Shown here piece after piece: positions 7,797 to 19,220 of a stretch of DNA of 64,000 nt. The position numbers were made by a program, and so were the translations under genes. The notes under the pieces are model-generated. The model worked only from the letters and a program-made list of their open reading frames with translations. It had not been told where the DNA came from and did not search any database. The first letter of the stretch is position 1. Each line of letters starts with the position of its first letter. The stretch comes from Pseudorhizobium endolithicum (lineage in GTDB: Bacteria > Pseudomonadota > Alphaproteobacteria > Rhizobiales > Rhizobiaceae), in NCBI RefSeq assembly GCF_902153245.2, contig NZ_CABFWF030000006.1, positions 7,507 to 71,506 of the forward strand, read 5' to 3'.

Positions 7797-8192
7797 TCAG
7801 GCAGCAGCCGGCTGGGTCTCCGGCTCCGGCTTCACGACCGTCTTCTCACCGTTTCGGCAGAGAACGTGCTGCTTGCCCCAGGCATGCAGAGCCGCCACCA
7901 CAGGCTCAAGGCTCTGCCCCAGCGGCGTCAGCGCGTAGTCGACCCGCGGCGGCACCACCGGGAAGATGGTGCGGGTGATGAGCTCCGCCTGCTCCAGTTC
8001 CCGCAACTGCTTTGTCAGCATGCGCTGGGTAACCGACGGAATGCGACGCCGCAGCTCGTTGAACCGCAACGTTCCGTCTGTGAGGAGATGATAGAGGATC
8101 ACACCCTTCCACTTGCCGTCGAGGAAGCTCAGCGTCGATTCCACCGGACATCCGGGGAAGTTGCCGGTCAGCTTGGCGCGGGGACGGGACAT
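7797..8192 (-). CDS. HxlR-family transcriptional regulator
   Basis: A 131-residue winged-helix protein with the family signatures: a single cysteine near the N-terminus (FPGCPVESTL), LDGKWKGVILYHLL, then LRFNELRRRIPSVTQRMLTKQLRELEQ (recognition helix) and the wing VPPRVDYALTPLG. Members often sense electrophiles or aldehydes through the cysteine and control a divergent oxidoreductase. That fits here, since a quinone-reductase-like gene starts 106 bases away in the other direction. An AAAGGA ribosome site supports the start. Confidence 0.85.
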   Translation of the reverse strand: MSRPRAKLTGNFPGCPVESTLSFLDGKWKGVILYHLLTDGTLRFNELRRRIPSVTQRMLTKQLRELEQAELITRTIFPVVPPRVDYALTPLGQSLEPVVAALHAWGKQHVLCRNGEKTVVKPEPETQPAAA

Positions 8193-8297
8193 CGACAGTA
8201 TCCTTTTCGTTACTAGGTGCCGGAAATGTGCATTCTTGCGGTTCGGGAGCATAGGCTGCAACTATGGGGCACGCAATCAACGAACAGGGAGAGCCGC

Positions 8298-9314
8298 ATG
8301 CGCGCCGTCGCCTTCAACAAACCCCAACCCATCGACGCGGATACCGCACTCATCGACATCGATCTGCCCATGCCGGAAGCTATCGGTCACGATCTCCTGG
8401 TCGAGATCAGGGCAGTTTCCGTCAACCCGGTGGACACAAAAGTCCGGGGCTCGGCAACGGTGGAGGACGGGCAGTACCGGGTGCTGGGATATGACGCGGC
8501 GGGTGTCGTCAAGGCGGTCGGAAGCGAGGTCACCATCTTCAGGCCTGGCGATGAGGTCTTCTATGCAGGTGCCGTCAATCGGCAAGGCACCAATGCGGAG
8601 TATCACCTCGTTGACGAGCGCATCGTCGGCAGGAAGCCCGCAACCCTCAGCTTCGCGGAGGCTGCCGCCCTGCCGCTGACCGCCATCACGGCCTATGAAG
8701 CCATGTTCCACCGCATGAAGGTGCAGGACCCGGTTCCCGGTGCCGCCAATGCGATCCTCATCATCGGCGGCGCCGGCGGGGTCGGCTCGATCGCGATCCA
8801 GCTGGCGCGCGAGTTGAGCGGCCTGACGATCATCGCCACCGGATCCAGGCCGGAAACCCAGGACTGGATCCGGCAACTCGGGGCCCATCACGTGGTCGAT
8901 CACAGCAGGCCGCTGGCGCCGCAGGTCGAGGCTCTGGGCATCGGCGCGCCGGCCTTCGTCTTCTCCACCACCCAGACGGAAAAGCATGTCGCCGACATCC
9001 TGGAGCTCATCGCACCGCAGGGACGCTTCTCGCTGATCGACGACCCGAAGGAACCGATGGACCTGCGCCCGTTCAAGCGCAAGTCACTCTCGATCCACTG
9101 GGAGATGATGTTCGCGCGGCCCCTCTGGCAGACCGCGGACATGGTCGAACAGCACAAGCTCCTGAACCATGTGGCGGAGTTGGTGGATTCTGGCCGGATC
9201 AGGACGACCTTGGCGGACACCTACGGGACGATCAATGCCGCCAATCTGAAGCGTGCGCATGCGATGATCGAGAGCGGACGCGCCAAGGGCAAGATCGTCC
9301 TGTCCGGGTTCTAG
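8298..9314 (+). CDS. zinc-type alcohol dehydrogenase family / quinone oxidoreductase
   Basis: A 338-residue medium-chain dehydrogenase/reductase. It has the GroES-like N-terminal part with VNPVDTKVRG, the NADPH-binding motif IIGGAGGVGSIAIQLA (about residue 155), and lacks the cysteine cluster of zinc-dependent members, so it resembles quinone oxidoreductases (QOR) that reduce quinones or enones. The ATG at 8298 has an AGGGAGAG ribosome site. The divergent HxlR gene is its likely regulator. Its TAG stop shares a CTAG palindrome with the stop of the convergent Lrp-type gene. Confidence 0.82.
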   Translation: MRAVAFNKPQPIDADTALIDIDLPMPEAIGHDLLVEIRAVSVNPVDTKVRGSATVEDGQYRVLGYDAAGVVKAVGSEVTIFRPGDEVFYAGAVNRQGTNAEYHLVDERIVGRKPATLSFAEAAALPLTAITAYEAMFHRMKVQDPVPGAANAILIIGGAGGVGSIAIQLARELSGLTIIATGSRPETQDWIRQLGAHHVVDHSRPLAPQVEALGIGAPAFVFSTTQTEKHVADILELIAPQGRFSLIDDPKEPMDLRPFKRKSLSIHWEMMFARPLWQTADMVEQHKLLNHVAELVDSGRIRTTLADTYGTINAANLKRAHAMIESGRAKGKIVLSGF

Positions 9315-9796
9315 CTCTCGCGTTCACGCGCCGGCGGCAACTTCAGCGGGCCGCCGGTCTTCACGCTGCGGATGGCGAAATTCGATTGGATGTCGGTGAC
9401 CTGCGGCAGCACCAGCAGCTTTTCGGTAAGCAGTCGTTCGTAGGCGGCAAGGTTCTCCACGACGACCTCCGCCAGGAAGTCCGCCTGGCCGGAGATCATG
9501 TGGCAGGCGATAACTTCCGGTATGTCCAGCAGTGCCTGTTCCAGCGCCTTGGCGTTCTCGCGGGTGTGACGGATAACCTTGAAGGCGACGAAGATCGTCA
9601 GTTCGAGGCCGACCGCCCGCCTGTCGATCTCGGCACGATATCCACGGACAATGCCCGCTTCTTCCAGCATTCTCGTGCGACGCAAGCAGGGTGACGGCGA
9701 CAGGTTGACCCGTTCGGCTACGTCCACATTGGAGGCGCGCGCGTCTTCTTGCAGGGCATTCAGGATAGCAATGTCGAAGACATCCAGTTTTGGCAT
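9311..9796 (-). CDS. Lrp/AsnC-family transcriptional regulator
   Basis: A 161-residue protein with an N-terminal helix-turn-helix (LDVFDIAILNALQEDAR..., VAERVNLSPSPCLRRTRMLE) and a C-terminal ligand-sensing RAM domain ending near residue 150. Family members bind amino acids and control amino-acid transport or metabolism. It is divergent from an EamA-type exporter (start 9923, 126 bases apart), which is the likely target. Start chosen at MPKLDVFD, where family alignments begin. Confidence 0.87.
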   Translation of the reverse strand: MPKLDVFDIAILNALQEDARASNVDVAERVNLSPSPCLRRTRMLEEAGIVRGYRAEIDRRAVGLELTIFVAFKVIRHTRENAKALEQALLDIPEVIACHMISGQADFLAEVVVENLAAYERLLTEKLLVLPQVTDIQSNFAIRSVKTGGPLKLPPARERES

Positions 9797-9922
9797 TGTT
9801 ACCCTGTTGACGAGGCTCGTCCGCAATATTCTGCCAAAACTATGTCTGCTGGAGGCGGACTTAGCAAGGACTGGCTCCGCAGTAGCCGCTATTCTGTTGC
9901 TCCGATAGCAGGGAGATTGGAA

Positions 9923-10828
9923 ATGGCAACGACCGCACCCACGACTGCGAGCGGTTCGGCGGCGCCCGGCGCGGCGGCGGCCCTGTCGGTAGTCGGCATA
10001 TGGGCCACGTGGCTGATCTCGATGCGCTACAGCAAGGGCGGCATGCTGACGCCTCTCGACCTTAGCCTTCTGCGCTTCGGCATCCCGGCGCTGGTTCTCT
10101 CGCCCTTCCTCCTCCGTACCGGGCTGTGGCCGCGCCGTGCAGGCACGCTACCGCTGCTCCTGATGATCGTGGGGGCCGGTGCGCCTTTCTTCCAGGTTGC
10201 CGCTTTCGGCCTCCTGGCCACTCCCGCCTCAGCGGCGGGCGTGCTCCTGCCCGGAACCATGCCGCTCGCTACGGCGCTGATCGGAATGCTGGTGCTCGGG
10301 GAAAGCCCGGACAGGCTGCGGCAGGCCGGCATGCTGGCGATCCTCGCCGGAGGTCTGCTGCTTCTCGTCGGCACGTCCTCCGGTACGACGCTGGGCTGGC
10401 GAAGCTATCTGGTCCTGCCGTTCGGGGCGATCCTTTGGGCGATCTACACGCACGCCTTTCGCAAGTCGGGGCTGAGCGCCTTCGAAGCCGGCGCGCTGAT
10501 CTGCTTCTGGTCGACGGTGATCAATCTGCCGCTCATTCCGCTGCTGGGCTCGAACCTCGTGGTGGCGCCCATGTCAGAGATCGCCCTGCAGATTATCCCG
10601 CAAGGCCTGCTCTCGGGACTGCTTGCGACGATCCTTTACGGTGTTGCAGTGCGGATGCTGGGAGCCACGAAGGCTGCGGCCTACACGGCCGTCACCCCGG
10701 TTGCGGCAGCCATAGGCGGTGCCGCCCTGCTCGGGGAGACCTTGGATGGGCTGACGATCGCGGCGACCGTCGTAACCGGCGTTGGCGTGCTGTTGTCAAC
10801 GGGATTGCTGTCGACGCGGCGCCCGTGA
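9923..10828 (+). CDS. EamA/DMT-family transporter
   Basis: A 301-residue protein with about ten hydrophobic segments in two EamA repeats, a drug/metabolite-type exporter of the inner membrane. The ATG at 9923 follows a GGGAGA ribosome site. The divergent Lrp-type regulator suggests an amino-acid-like export substrate; the sequence itself does not show it. It converges with the L,D-transpeptidase gene, 19 bases between stops. Confidence 0.85.
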   Translation: MATTAPTTASGSAAPGAAAALSVVGIWATWLISMRYSKGGMLTPLDLSLLRFGIPALVLSPFLLRTGLWPRRAGTLPLLLMIVGAGAPFFQVAAFGLLATPASAAGVLLPGTMPLATALIGMLVLGESPDRLRQAGMLAILAGGLLLLVGTSSGTTLGWRSYLVLPFGAILWAIYTHAFRKSGLSAFEAGALICFWSTVINLPLIPLLGSNLVVAPMSEIALQIIPQGLLSGLLATILYGVAVRMLGATKAAAYTAVTPVAAAIGGAALLGETLDGLTIAATVVTGVGVLLSTGLLSTRRP

Positions 10829-10847
10829 GGTGACAAGCCTTTCCCGG

Positions 10848-11465
10848 TCAGGCCTGCAGAACGACGACGCGGTCTCCGACATTGACCCTGTTGTAGAGGT
10901 CGATCACGTCATGGTTCATCATGCGCACGCAGCCGCTCGACATCGCATGGCCGATGGTCTGCGGCTGGTTGGTGCCGTGGATGCGGAAATGCGTGTCGTT
11001 GCCGTTGCGGTAGAGATAGATGGCGCGGGCACCGAGAGGATTGTTCGGGCCGCCCGGCACACCGGCAGCATATTTCAGGTTCTTCTCAGGCTCGCGGCGG
11101 ATCATGTTCGCCGTCGGCGTCCAGTTCGGCCATTCCGCCTTGCGCCCGACATAGGCGGTGCCTGACAAGGCGAGCCCCGCGCGGCCGACCCCCACGCCGT
11201 AGCGCATGGCCTGGCCGTTTTCCATGATGTAGTAGAGGCGGCGGGCCGGCGTATCGACGACGATCGTCCCCGGCTTGTGCGTCGTCTCGTAGGCCACGAC
11301 CTGGCGGCGCAGTTCCGGCTTGATCTTGTCGAGCGGAACCGCCCTCAGCGGAAACTGCTCGTCCGGCAAAGCGGCATAATTCGCGCGGTGATCGACACCG
11401 CTCGACGCGCATCCGGTGACGAAGAGCGGCAGTCCGAGCAGAAACCCGCGGCGGGAAAGCGACAT
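10848..11465 (-). CDS. L,D-transpeptidase lipoprotein (YkuD domain)
   Basis: A 205-residue lipoprotein: the signal sequence MSLSRRGFLLGLPLFVTGCA ends in a lipobox (VTGC), so it is anchored in the envelope. The catalytic YkuD motif HGTNQP...SSGCVRM (about residues 165-187) is intact, including the nucleophilic cysteine. Such enzymes make 3-3 peptidoglycan cross-links or attach outer-membrane proteins to peptidoglycan. The lipobox decides the start at 11465. Confidence 0.9.
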   Translation of the reverse strand: MSLSRRGFLLGLPLFVTGCASSGVDHRANYAALPDEQFPLRAVPLDKIKPELRRQVVAYETTHKPGTIVVDTPARRLYYIMENGQAMRYGVGVGRAGLALSGTAYVGRKAEWPNWTPTANMIRREPEKNLKYAAGVPGGPNNPLGARAIYLYRNGNDTHFRIHGTNQPQTIGHAMSSGCVRMMNHDVIDLYNRVNVGDRVVVLQA

Positions 11466-11633
11466 GAATCGTGTCCTTGATGTGTCGTTTCGGTGTCCGG
11501 AAGTTACGGAGATTATGGTTAACGGAGGGTTTAGACCAGCCGGACGCCTCCACACGCTTGCGTGATCGATCCGACGCCGCAGCGACGAGGGCCCGCTCAT
11601 CGCAAGCCCTCGCCGTCCCATGCCGCAGGAAAA

Positions 11634-12734
11634 TCAGATTCCTTCGATCGGGTGCAGCCAGCCGTGCTGGTCGTTGCCCTGGCCGCGCTGGATGCCGACC
11701 AGCGCCTGGCGCAGTTTCGTGGTGACCGGGCCGGTTTCGCCGGTGCCGATCTGGAATTCGCCACCCTTGAACTTGACCGTGCCGATGCCGGCGACAACGG
11801 CGGCGGTGCCGCAGGCAAAGGCCTCCCTGAGCCTGCCGCTTGCCGCATCCGCCCTCCATTCCTCGAAAGAATACTGCTTTTCCTCCACGACGATGCCTTC
11901 GTCGCGCGCCAGTTGGATCAGCGACTTGCGGGTAATGCCCGGCAGGATCGTGCCGCCGAGCGGCGGCGTGAGGACCGAGCCATCGTCCATCACGAAGAAG
12001 ACGTTCATGCCGCCCAGTTCCTCGACCCAGCGATGCTCCGCGGCATCCAGGAAGACGACCTGGTCGCAGCCATGTTCGACGGCCTCCGCCTGGGCCACCA
12101 GGCTTGCGGCATAATTCCCACCGCACTTGGCCGCCCCGGTACCGCCGAGCGCGGCCCGCGTGAAATTCTCCGAAACCCAGATCTTCACCGGCTTGGCGCC
12201 GCCCTTGAAGTAGGGGCCGACCGGGGAGGCGATGACGCAGAAGATGTATTCCTTCGACGGACGGACACCGAGGAAGGTCTCGCTGGCGAACATGAAGGGA
12301 CGCAAATAGAGGCTGCCCTCGCCTTCCGGGATCCACTTCGCGTCGATGCGGACGAGCTTTTCCACTGCGTCGAGGAAGGCCTGCTCCGGCAGCTCCGGCA
12401 TCGCCATCCGGCGGGCCGACTCGTTGAAACGGCGGGCATTCTCCTCCGGCCGGAACAGCACGACGCGACCATCTGCGGCACGGTAGGCCTTCATCCCCTC
12501 GAAGATCTCCTGGGCGTAATGCAGGACGCTGGAGGCGGGGTCGATCGGGAACGGGGCCCGCGCCGTGATCTCGCCGGAGTGCCAGCCCTTCTCGCTCGTC
12601 CAGCGGATAACGGCCATGTGGTCGGAGAAGAGCGTGCCGAAGCCGAGGTTCTCGAAGGCCTTGAGGCGGTCGGATTCGGCGAGCGGTTTCTGGTTGGGCT
12701 TGACGTCGAATGTAAGGGCAGTTGAAGCTGGCAT
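11634..12734 (-). CDS. ilvE: branched-chain amino acid aminotransferase
   Basis: A 366-residue fold-type IV PLP enzyme of the long (eukaryote-like) BCAT group, which interconverts valine, leucine and isoleucine with their 2-oxo acids using glutamate/2-oxoglutarate. Visible are YAQEIFEGMKAYR (about 72-84), the Schiff-base lysine region GAAKCGGNYAAS (about 190) and LGGMNVFFV followed by LPGITRKSLI. It is monocistronic on the minus strand; the ATG at 12734 fits family length. Confidence 0.92.
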   Translation of the reverse strand: MPASTALTFDVKPNQKPLAESDRLKAFENLGFGTLFSDHMAVIRWTSEKGWHSGEITARAPFPIDPASSVLHYAQEIFEGMKAYRAADGRVVLFRPEENARRFNESARRMAMPELPEQAFLDAVEKLVRIDAKWIPEGEGSLYLRPFMFASETFLGVRPSKEYIFCVIASPVGPYFKGGAKPVKIWVSENFTRAALGGTGAAKCGGNYAASLVAQAEAVEHGCDQVVFLDAAEHRWVEELGGMNVFFVMDDGSVLTPPLGGTILPGITRKSLIQLARDEGIVVEEKQYSFEEWRADAASGRLREAFACGTAAVVAGIGTVKFKGGEFQIGTGETGPVTTKLRQALVGIQRGQGNDQHGWLHPIEGI

Positions 12735-12936
12735 GGACTGTCGATCTTCCGAATGGTCTGAAAACGGTGGCTGCAAACTGCTCTTTCGACCGGCATTTTA
12801 CAAGTCGTGAAATCGGCGGGCGGTACGGCGCCAGTGTCGAGAACCGTAGGAGCCCCCAGGCTCGCCAGCCTTCGGCAATGCCCGCATTGGTAGCTGCATC
12901 GACTGATGTTATTGTTGATGAAACAGGGAGCGGCCG

Positions 12937-13134
12937 ATGCGCACGACAATTACGATCGACGACGAATTGCTGCAGACGGCGAGGGAGTTTACGGGCATTC
13001 ACGAAACACCGATATTGGTGCGCCTTGCCCTGCAGGAAATGGTACAAAGAGAGGCCGCACGCCGCCTTTCGAGGCTGGGGGGCAGTCAGCCGGATTTCAA
13101 GGCGGCTCCCCGCCATCGACCTGACGACCAATGA
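12937..13134 (+). CDS. vapB: VapB-type antitoxin
   Basis: A 65-residue protein starting MRTTITIDDELLQTAREFTG, the N-terminal DNA-binding strand-helix pattern of VapB. A GGGAGCGG ribosome site precedes the ATG. It overlaps the next gene by ATGA. It is not closely similar to the vapB at 3245 beyond the N-terminal motif, so the two modules look independent. Confidence 0.82.
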   Translation: MRTTITIDDELLQTAREFTGIHETPILVRLALQEMVQREAARRLSRLGGSQPDFKAAPRHRPDDQ

Positions 13135-13496
13135 TCCTCATTGACACGAACATCTGGGCGGATCACATCGCCAAACCTATCCCGCTGATGAACGAGTTGG
13201 TCGAGACGGAAGAGGTTTGCTCTCATCCACACGTCATCGGCGAACTGGCGCTCGGCAACCTGCGACAGTTCGATCTGGTCATCCGCTTCCTGAAAAATCT
13301 GCGGCAGGTCAAACTCGCCGAGGAAGACGAAGTCCTGCACCTTATCAAATCTCACCGATTGTCCGGAACAGGCATCGGCTATACCGATGCCCACCTGCTT
13401 GCATCGCTTCTTCTGGAAACGAACGCGCGTCTGTGGACGCGTGACAAGCGTCTCGGTGCTGTGGCTCAACGCTTCGGCTTCGCATACTCGCCTTGA
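13131..13496 (+). CDS. vapC: VapC-type PIN-domain ribonuclease toxin
   Basis: A 121-residue PIN domain: ILIDTNIWADH (Asp near residue 5), HVIGELALGN (Glu near 38), GYTDAHLLAS (Asp near 87) and LWTRDKRLG (Asp near 105) provide the acidic metal site. It is predicted to be an RNA-cleaving toxin controlled by the overlapping vapB gene. Located between ilvE and the ETF-QO gene. Confidence 0.86.
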   Translation: MILIDTNIWADHIAKPIPLMNELVETEEVCSHPHVIGELALGNLRQFDLVIRFLKNLRQVKLAEEDEVLHLIKSHRLSGTGIGYTDAHLLASLLLETNARLWTRDKRLGAVAQRFGFAYSP

Positions 13497-13571
13497 TCGT
13501 CGGCATCAAGAGGCAGCACGTCCTGGGTCCGGCACATGGCATTCAACCATGCACCGGCTCCTTCACTCCAC

Positions 13572-15239
13572 CTACATGCTCGGATAGACCGGCCCCTCGC
13601 CGCCCTGCGGCGGAACCCAGTTGATGTTCTGGTTGGGATCCTTGATGTCGCAGGTCTTGCAGTGGACGCAGTTCTGGGCGTTGATCACATAGACCTGCTC
13701 ACCATCCTTCTCGACCCACTCATAGACGCCGGCCGGACAGTAGCGCGTCGAGGGACCGGCATAGACGCCGAGTTCGGAGCGCTTCTGCAGATCCATGTCC
13801 TTCACCTGCAGGTGAACCGGCTGGTCTTCCTCGTGGTTGGTGTTCGACAGGAAGACCGAGGAGAGACGGTCGAAGGTCAGCACGCCGTCCGGCTTCGGAT
13901 AGGCGATCGGCTTGTGCTTGGCAGCCGGCTCGAGGCTCTCCGCATCGGTCTTGCCGTGCTTCAGCGTGCCGAAGAAGGAGAAGCCGAAGAGCTGGTTCGT
14001 CCACATGTCGAGGCCGCCGAGCGCCACGCCGAGGCCGGTGCCGAAGCGCGACCACAGCGGCTTGACGTTCCTGACGCGCTTCAGGTCCTTGCCGATGGCA
14101 CCGTCGCGCCATTCATTCTCGATCTCCGCCACCTCGTCGTTGGCGCGCCCAGCGGCGATGGCGTCGGCGATCTTCTCCGCCGCCAGCATGCCGGAAAGCA
14201 CGGCGTTGTGGCTGCCCTTGATGCGCGGCACGTTGACCATGCCGGCCGAACAGCCTATCAGGGCGCCGCCCGGGAAGGTAAGCTTCGGCACCGACTGATA
14301 ACCGCCCTCGGTGATCGCACGGGCACCATAGGAGATGCGCTTGGCGCCCTCGAACGTGCCGCGGATCGCCTCATGCGTCTTGAAGCGCTGGAACTCCTCG
14401 AAGGGATAGAGATAGGGATTCTTGTAGTTCAGGTGGACCACGAAACCTACGGCAACCAGGTTGTCGTGCAGGTGATAGAGGAAGGATCCCCCGCCGGTCT
14501 TCAGGCCCAGAGGCCAGCCGAAGGAATGCTGCACGAGGCCTGGCTTGTGGTTTTCTGGCCTGACCTCCCAGAGCTCCTTGAGGCCGATGCCGTATTTCTG
14601 CGGCTCGCGGTCCTTCTGCAGATGGAAGCGGGCGATCAACTGCTTCGCAAGCGACCCGCGCACACCTTCGCCGATCAGCACGTACTTTCCGTGCAGTTCC
14701 ATGCCGCGCGTGAAGTTCGGGCCAGGCTCGCCGTTCCGCTCGATGCCCATGTCGCCGGTCGCGACACCGCGCACCGCGCCGTTTTCGTCGTACAGAACCT
14801 CCGTCGCAGCGAAGCCAGGATAGATCTCGACGCCCAGCGCCTCGGCCTTCTCCGCAAGCCAGCGACAGACGAGGCCGAGCGACACGATGTAATTGCCGTG
14901 GTTGTTCATCAGCGGCGGCATCAGCGCGTTCGGCAGGCGAACCGATCCCGCGGGGCCGAGGAACAGGAACTGGTCGTCGGTCACCGGCGTGGTGAAGGGG
15001 TTCCCCTCCTCCTCGCGCCAACCGGGAAGCAGCCGGTCGATGCCGATCGGATCGACCACGGCACCCGACAGAATGTGGGCGCCGACCTCGGACCCCTTCT
15101 CCAGAACGACAACGGAAAGCTCGGGATTGACCTGTTTCAGCCGGATCGCCGCCGACAGGCCCGCCGGCCCGGCTCCGACGACAACGACATCGAATTCCAT
15201 GCTTTCCCGTTCGGGCAGTTCCATTTGCTCGCTCATCAC
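13572..15239 (-). CDS. electron transfer flavoprotein-ubiquinone oxidoreductase
   Basis: A 555-residue inner-membrane enzyme that passes electrons from ETF (fed by acyl-CoA and branched-chain amino-acid dehydrogenases) to ubiquinone. It has an N-terminal FAD motif (VVVGAGPAGLSAAIR, about residues 19-33), a central quinone/membrane-associating region and a C-terminal 4Fe-4S domain with cysteines in RYCPAGVYEW and NCVHCKTCDIKDP. Length matches the family. A TTACGT-GA-ACGTAA palindrome 127 bases upstream may be its operator. Confidence 0.94.
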   Translation of the reverse strand: MMSEQMELPERESMEFDVVVVGAGPAGLSAAIRLKQVNPELSVVVLEKGSEVGAHILSGAVVDPIGIDRLLPGWREEEGNPFTTPVTDDQFLFLGPAGSVRLPNALMPPLMNNHGNYIVSLGLVCRWLAEKAEALGVEIYPGFAATEVLYDENGAVRGVATGDMGIERNGEPGPNFTRGMELHGKYVLIGEGVRGSLAKQLIARFHLQKDREPQKYGIGLKELWEVRPENHKPGLVQHSFGWPLGLKTGGGSFLYHLHDNLVAVGFVVHLNYKNPYLYPFEEFQRFKTHEAIRGTFEGAKRISYGARAITEGGYQSVPKLTFPGGALIGCSAGMVNVPRIKGSHNAVLSGMLAAEKIADAIAAGRANDEVAEIENEWRDGAIGKDLKRVRNVKPLWSRFGTGLGVALGGLDMWTNQLFGFSFFGTLKHGKTDAESLEPAAKHKPIAYPKPDGVLTFDRLSSVFLSNTNHEEDQPVHLQVKDMDLQKRSELGVYAGPSTRYCPAGVYEWVEKDGEQVYVINAQNCVHCKTCDIKDPNQNINWVPPQGGEGPVYPSM

Positions 15240-15365
15240 CTACTCCGCTTGCCGGCCCCACTCCGGCATCAGTTGTCTGACAACCTCATTGGCAAAAGCC
15301 GGCGCAGTTGTCGACCTCCAAAGCGACGGCTCCTCCCGCTTTCCGGCGGCCCGCGTCACTTACCT

Positions 15366-15379
15366 TTACGTGAACGTAA
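15366..15379. promoter_or_regulatory. palindromic operator TTACGT-GA-ACGTAA
   Basis: Perfect 6-bp arms with a 2-base spacer, in the 257-base divergent region between the ETF-QO gene and the FAD-linked dehydrogenase gene. The shape resembles sites I recall for MerR-type LiuR regulators of branched-chain amino-acid breakdown, a pathway that needs ETF-QO. The palindrome is seen; the regulator is a guess. Confidence 0.45.
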
Positions 15380-15496
15380 GAATAACGGCGTGCTCCCGAA
15401 AATCAAGTTGCCGTGGCTGCCCCCGATTCCCACGCCTTGCTCATTTCAGCCGCCCTGCTAAGACCAGGCGAACCTCCTTCCGACAGAGCAGCCTGC

Positions 15497-16906
15497 ATGA
15501 CCTTAACACAGCCCGCCGTTCCGACGCGCCAGGAACTTCACCGGCACCTGAGCGCCCTCCATCCGGACCTCGGCGTTCTTTCCGATCGGGACCTTGCCGG
15601 TCGCCATCCGGGAGAACATGCGGATAACTTCGGGGCGGGCGTCATGGCGCAGCCGGCCACCACGGAAGCGGCGGCGGCACTTGTTTCCTGGTGCCGGGCT
15701 CACGACGTCCCGATCGTTCCCCAGGGAGGGCGCACCGGCCTCGTCGGCGGCAATATCAGTCAGACCGGCGAGGTCATCCTGTCGGCCGGGCGCCTCAACC
15801 GCATCCGATCCATCGAACCCGAAGAGATGACCGCGACGGTAGAGGCCGGCGTGACATTGGAGGCCCTGCAGCAGGCGGCGGCGGAACACGGCCTCACCAC
15901 CGGCATCGACCTCGGCTCGCGCGGCTCTGCCACCATCGGCGGCATGGTGTCGACCAATGCCGGCGGCATCCTCGCCTTCCGCAACGGCGTGATGCGCCAC
16001 CAGGTGCTGGGCCTGGAAGCCGTCCTGCCGTCCGGGGAGATCTTCTCGGATCTGACACGCATGGTGAAGGTCTCGGCGGGGCCGGACCTGAAGCAGTTGT
16101 TCATCGGCGGCGAAGGCGCCTTCGGCTTCGTCACCAAGATCGTGGTGAAACTCGAGCCGCAGCGCCCGCACCGTGCGACCGCCCTTATGGGCGTGGCGGA
16201 TGCGATGACGGCATTGGCCGTCATCCGCCGGCTCCGCGCCCTGCCCGGCGTGACCCTCGAAGCGGCGGAAATGATGTGGCCACGCTATATCCGCGACCAT
16301 GCGCGCCTCAAGGGCCTCGACCTCTCCTGGCTGGAAGAGGACGCGGCGGCACTGCTCATAGAAATCTCGGGGGAGAGTGTCGATGTTGCGGCGGCAGCGC
16401 TGGAAGAACAGCTCTCGGAACTGTGGGAGCCGCTGGGGCTCAGGGGCGGCATCGTTGCCCAATCGCTCGACCAGGCGCGCCGGTTCTGGGACGTCCGGGA
16501 GGATTCCGGCTTCTACTACGCCGAAATTCCCGACGCGGCTTCGTTCGACGTCTCCGTTCCGCCGACATATCTCGACAGCTATGTCGCGCAACTGGAGAAG
16601 CGGCTGAAGGCCATCGATCCGACCTATGCAGCTTACGTCTACGGCCACATCGCCGACGGCAACCTGCACCTGACGCTGATCAAGCGGGGACCGCTCCCGG
16701 AGCAGGAACTCCGTGCCCTGGAAGATGCCGTCTACACCGGCATACGCGAGGCCGGCGGCAGCTTCTCGGCCGAACACGGCGTCGGCCGGGAAAAGCGCTA
16801 CGGCTACGAGACCTTCACCTCACCGGAAAAGCAGGCGCTCGCCCGGACGCTGAAGAACGCGCTCGACCCGAAGGGCCTGTTCAATCCGGGCAAGGTACCG
16901 TTCTGA
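15497..16906 (+). CDS. FAD-binding oxidoreductase (2-hydroxyacid dehydrogenase, GlcD/D2HGDH type)
   Basis: A 469-residue flavoenzyme with a PCMH-type FAD domain (PQGGRTGLVGGN about residue 80; DLGSRGSATIGGMVSTNAGG about 138-157; GGEGAFGFVT about 205) and a FAD-oxidase C-terminal domain containing YGHIADGNLHLTL and FSAEHGVGREKR, the metal/substrate histidine motifs. Members oxidise D-lactate, D-2-hydroxyglutarate or glycolate. The neighbouring ETF-QO gene fits a D-2-hydroxyacid dehydrogenase that donates electrons to ETF, but the substrate is not proven. Confidence 0.86.
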   Translation: MTLTQPAVPTRQELHRHLSALHPDLGVLSDRDLAGRHPGEHADNFGAGVMAQPATTEAAAALVSWCRAHDVPIVPQGGRTGLVGGNISQTGEVILSAGRLNRIRSIEPEEMTATVEAGVTLEALQQAAAEHGLTTGIDLGSRGSATIGGMVSTNAGGILAFRNGVMRHQVLGLEAVLPSGEIFSDLTRMVKVSAGPDLKQLFIGGEGAFGFVTKIVVKLEPQRPHRATALMGVADAMTALAVIRRLRALPGVTLEAAEMMWPRYIRDHARLKGLDLSWLEEDAAALLIEISGESVDVAAAALEEQLSELWEPLGLRGGIVAQSLDQARRFWDVREDSGFYYAEIPDAASFDVSVPPTYLDSYVAQLEKRLKAIDPTYAAYVYGHIADGNLHLTLIKRGPLPEQELRALEDAVYTGIREAGGSFSAEHGVGREKRYGYETFTSPEKQALARTLKNALDPKGLFNPGKVPF

Positions 16907-16915
16907 CGGTACCAC

Positions 16916-19021
<2,106 letters not shown>

Positions 19022-19220
19022 CTTTGTCTGGTCTTTCGGATGTTTCGTGCGCCGCGGCGCGTGGCTGCAACTCTCGCAGCTCTACATGGCGCCGTTCCTA
19101 CTGACGGAAAGGGTAAATGTCAAAGAGAGACGCCAGGTTTCACCGCAACGGGCTTTGCAATCGCCCACCACCTTGCTAGCGTCCCGCACCACGTCGATAC
19201 AGCATTGGAAGGACATCACC

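Noticed and set aside
13536..15461. Open frame antisense to the ETF-QO gene
   Set aside because: Arg/Leu/Asp-rich translation without ribosome site; the minus-strand gene has intact FAD and 4Fe-4S motifs.
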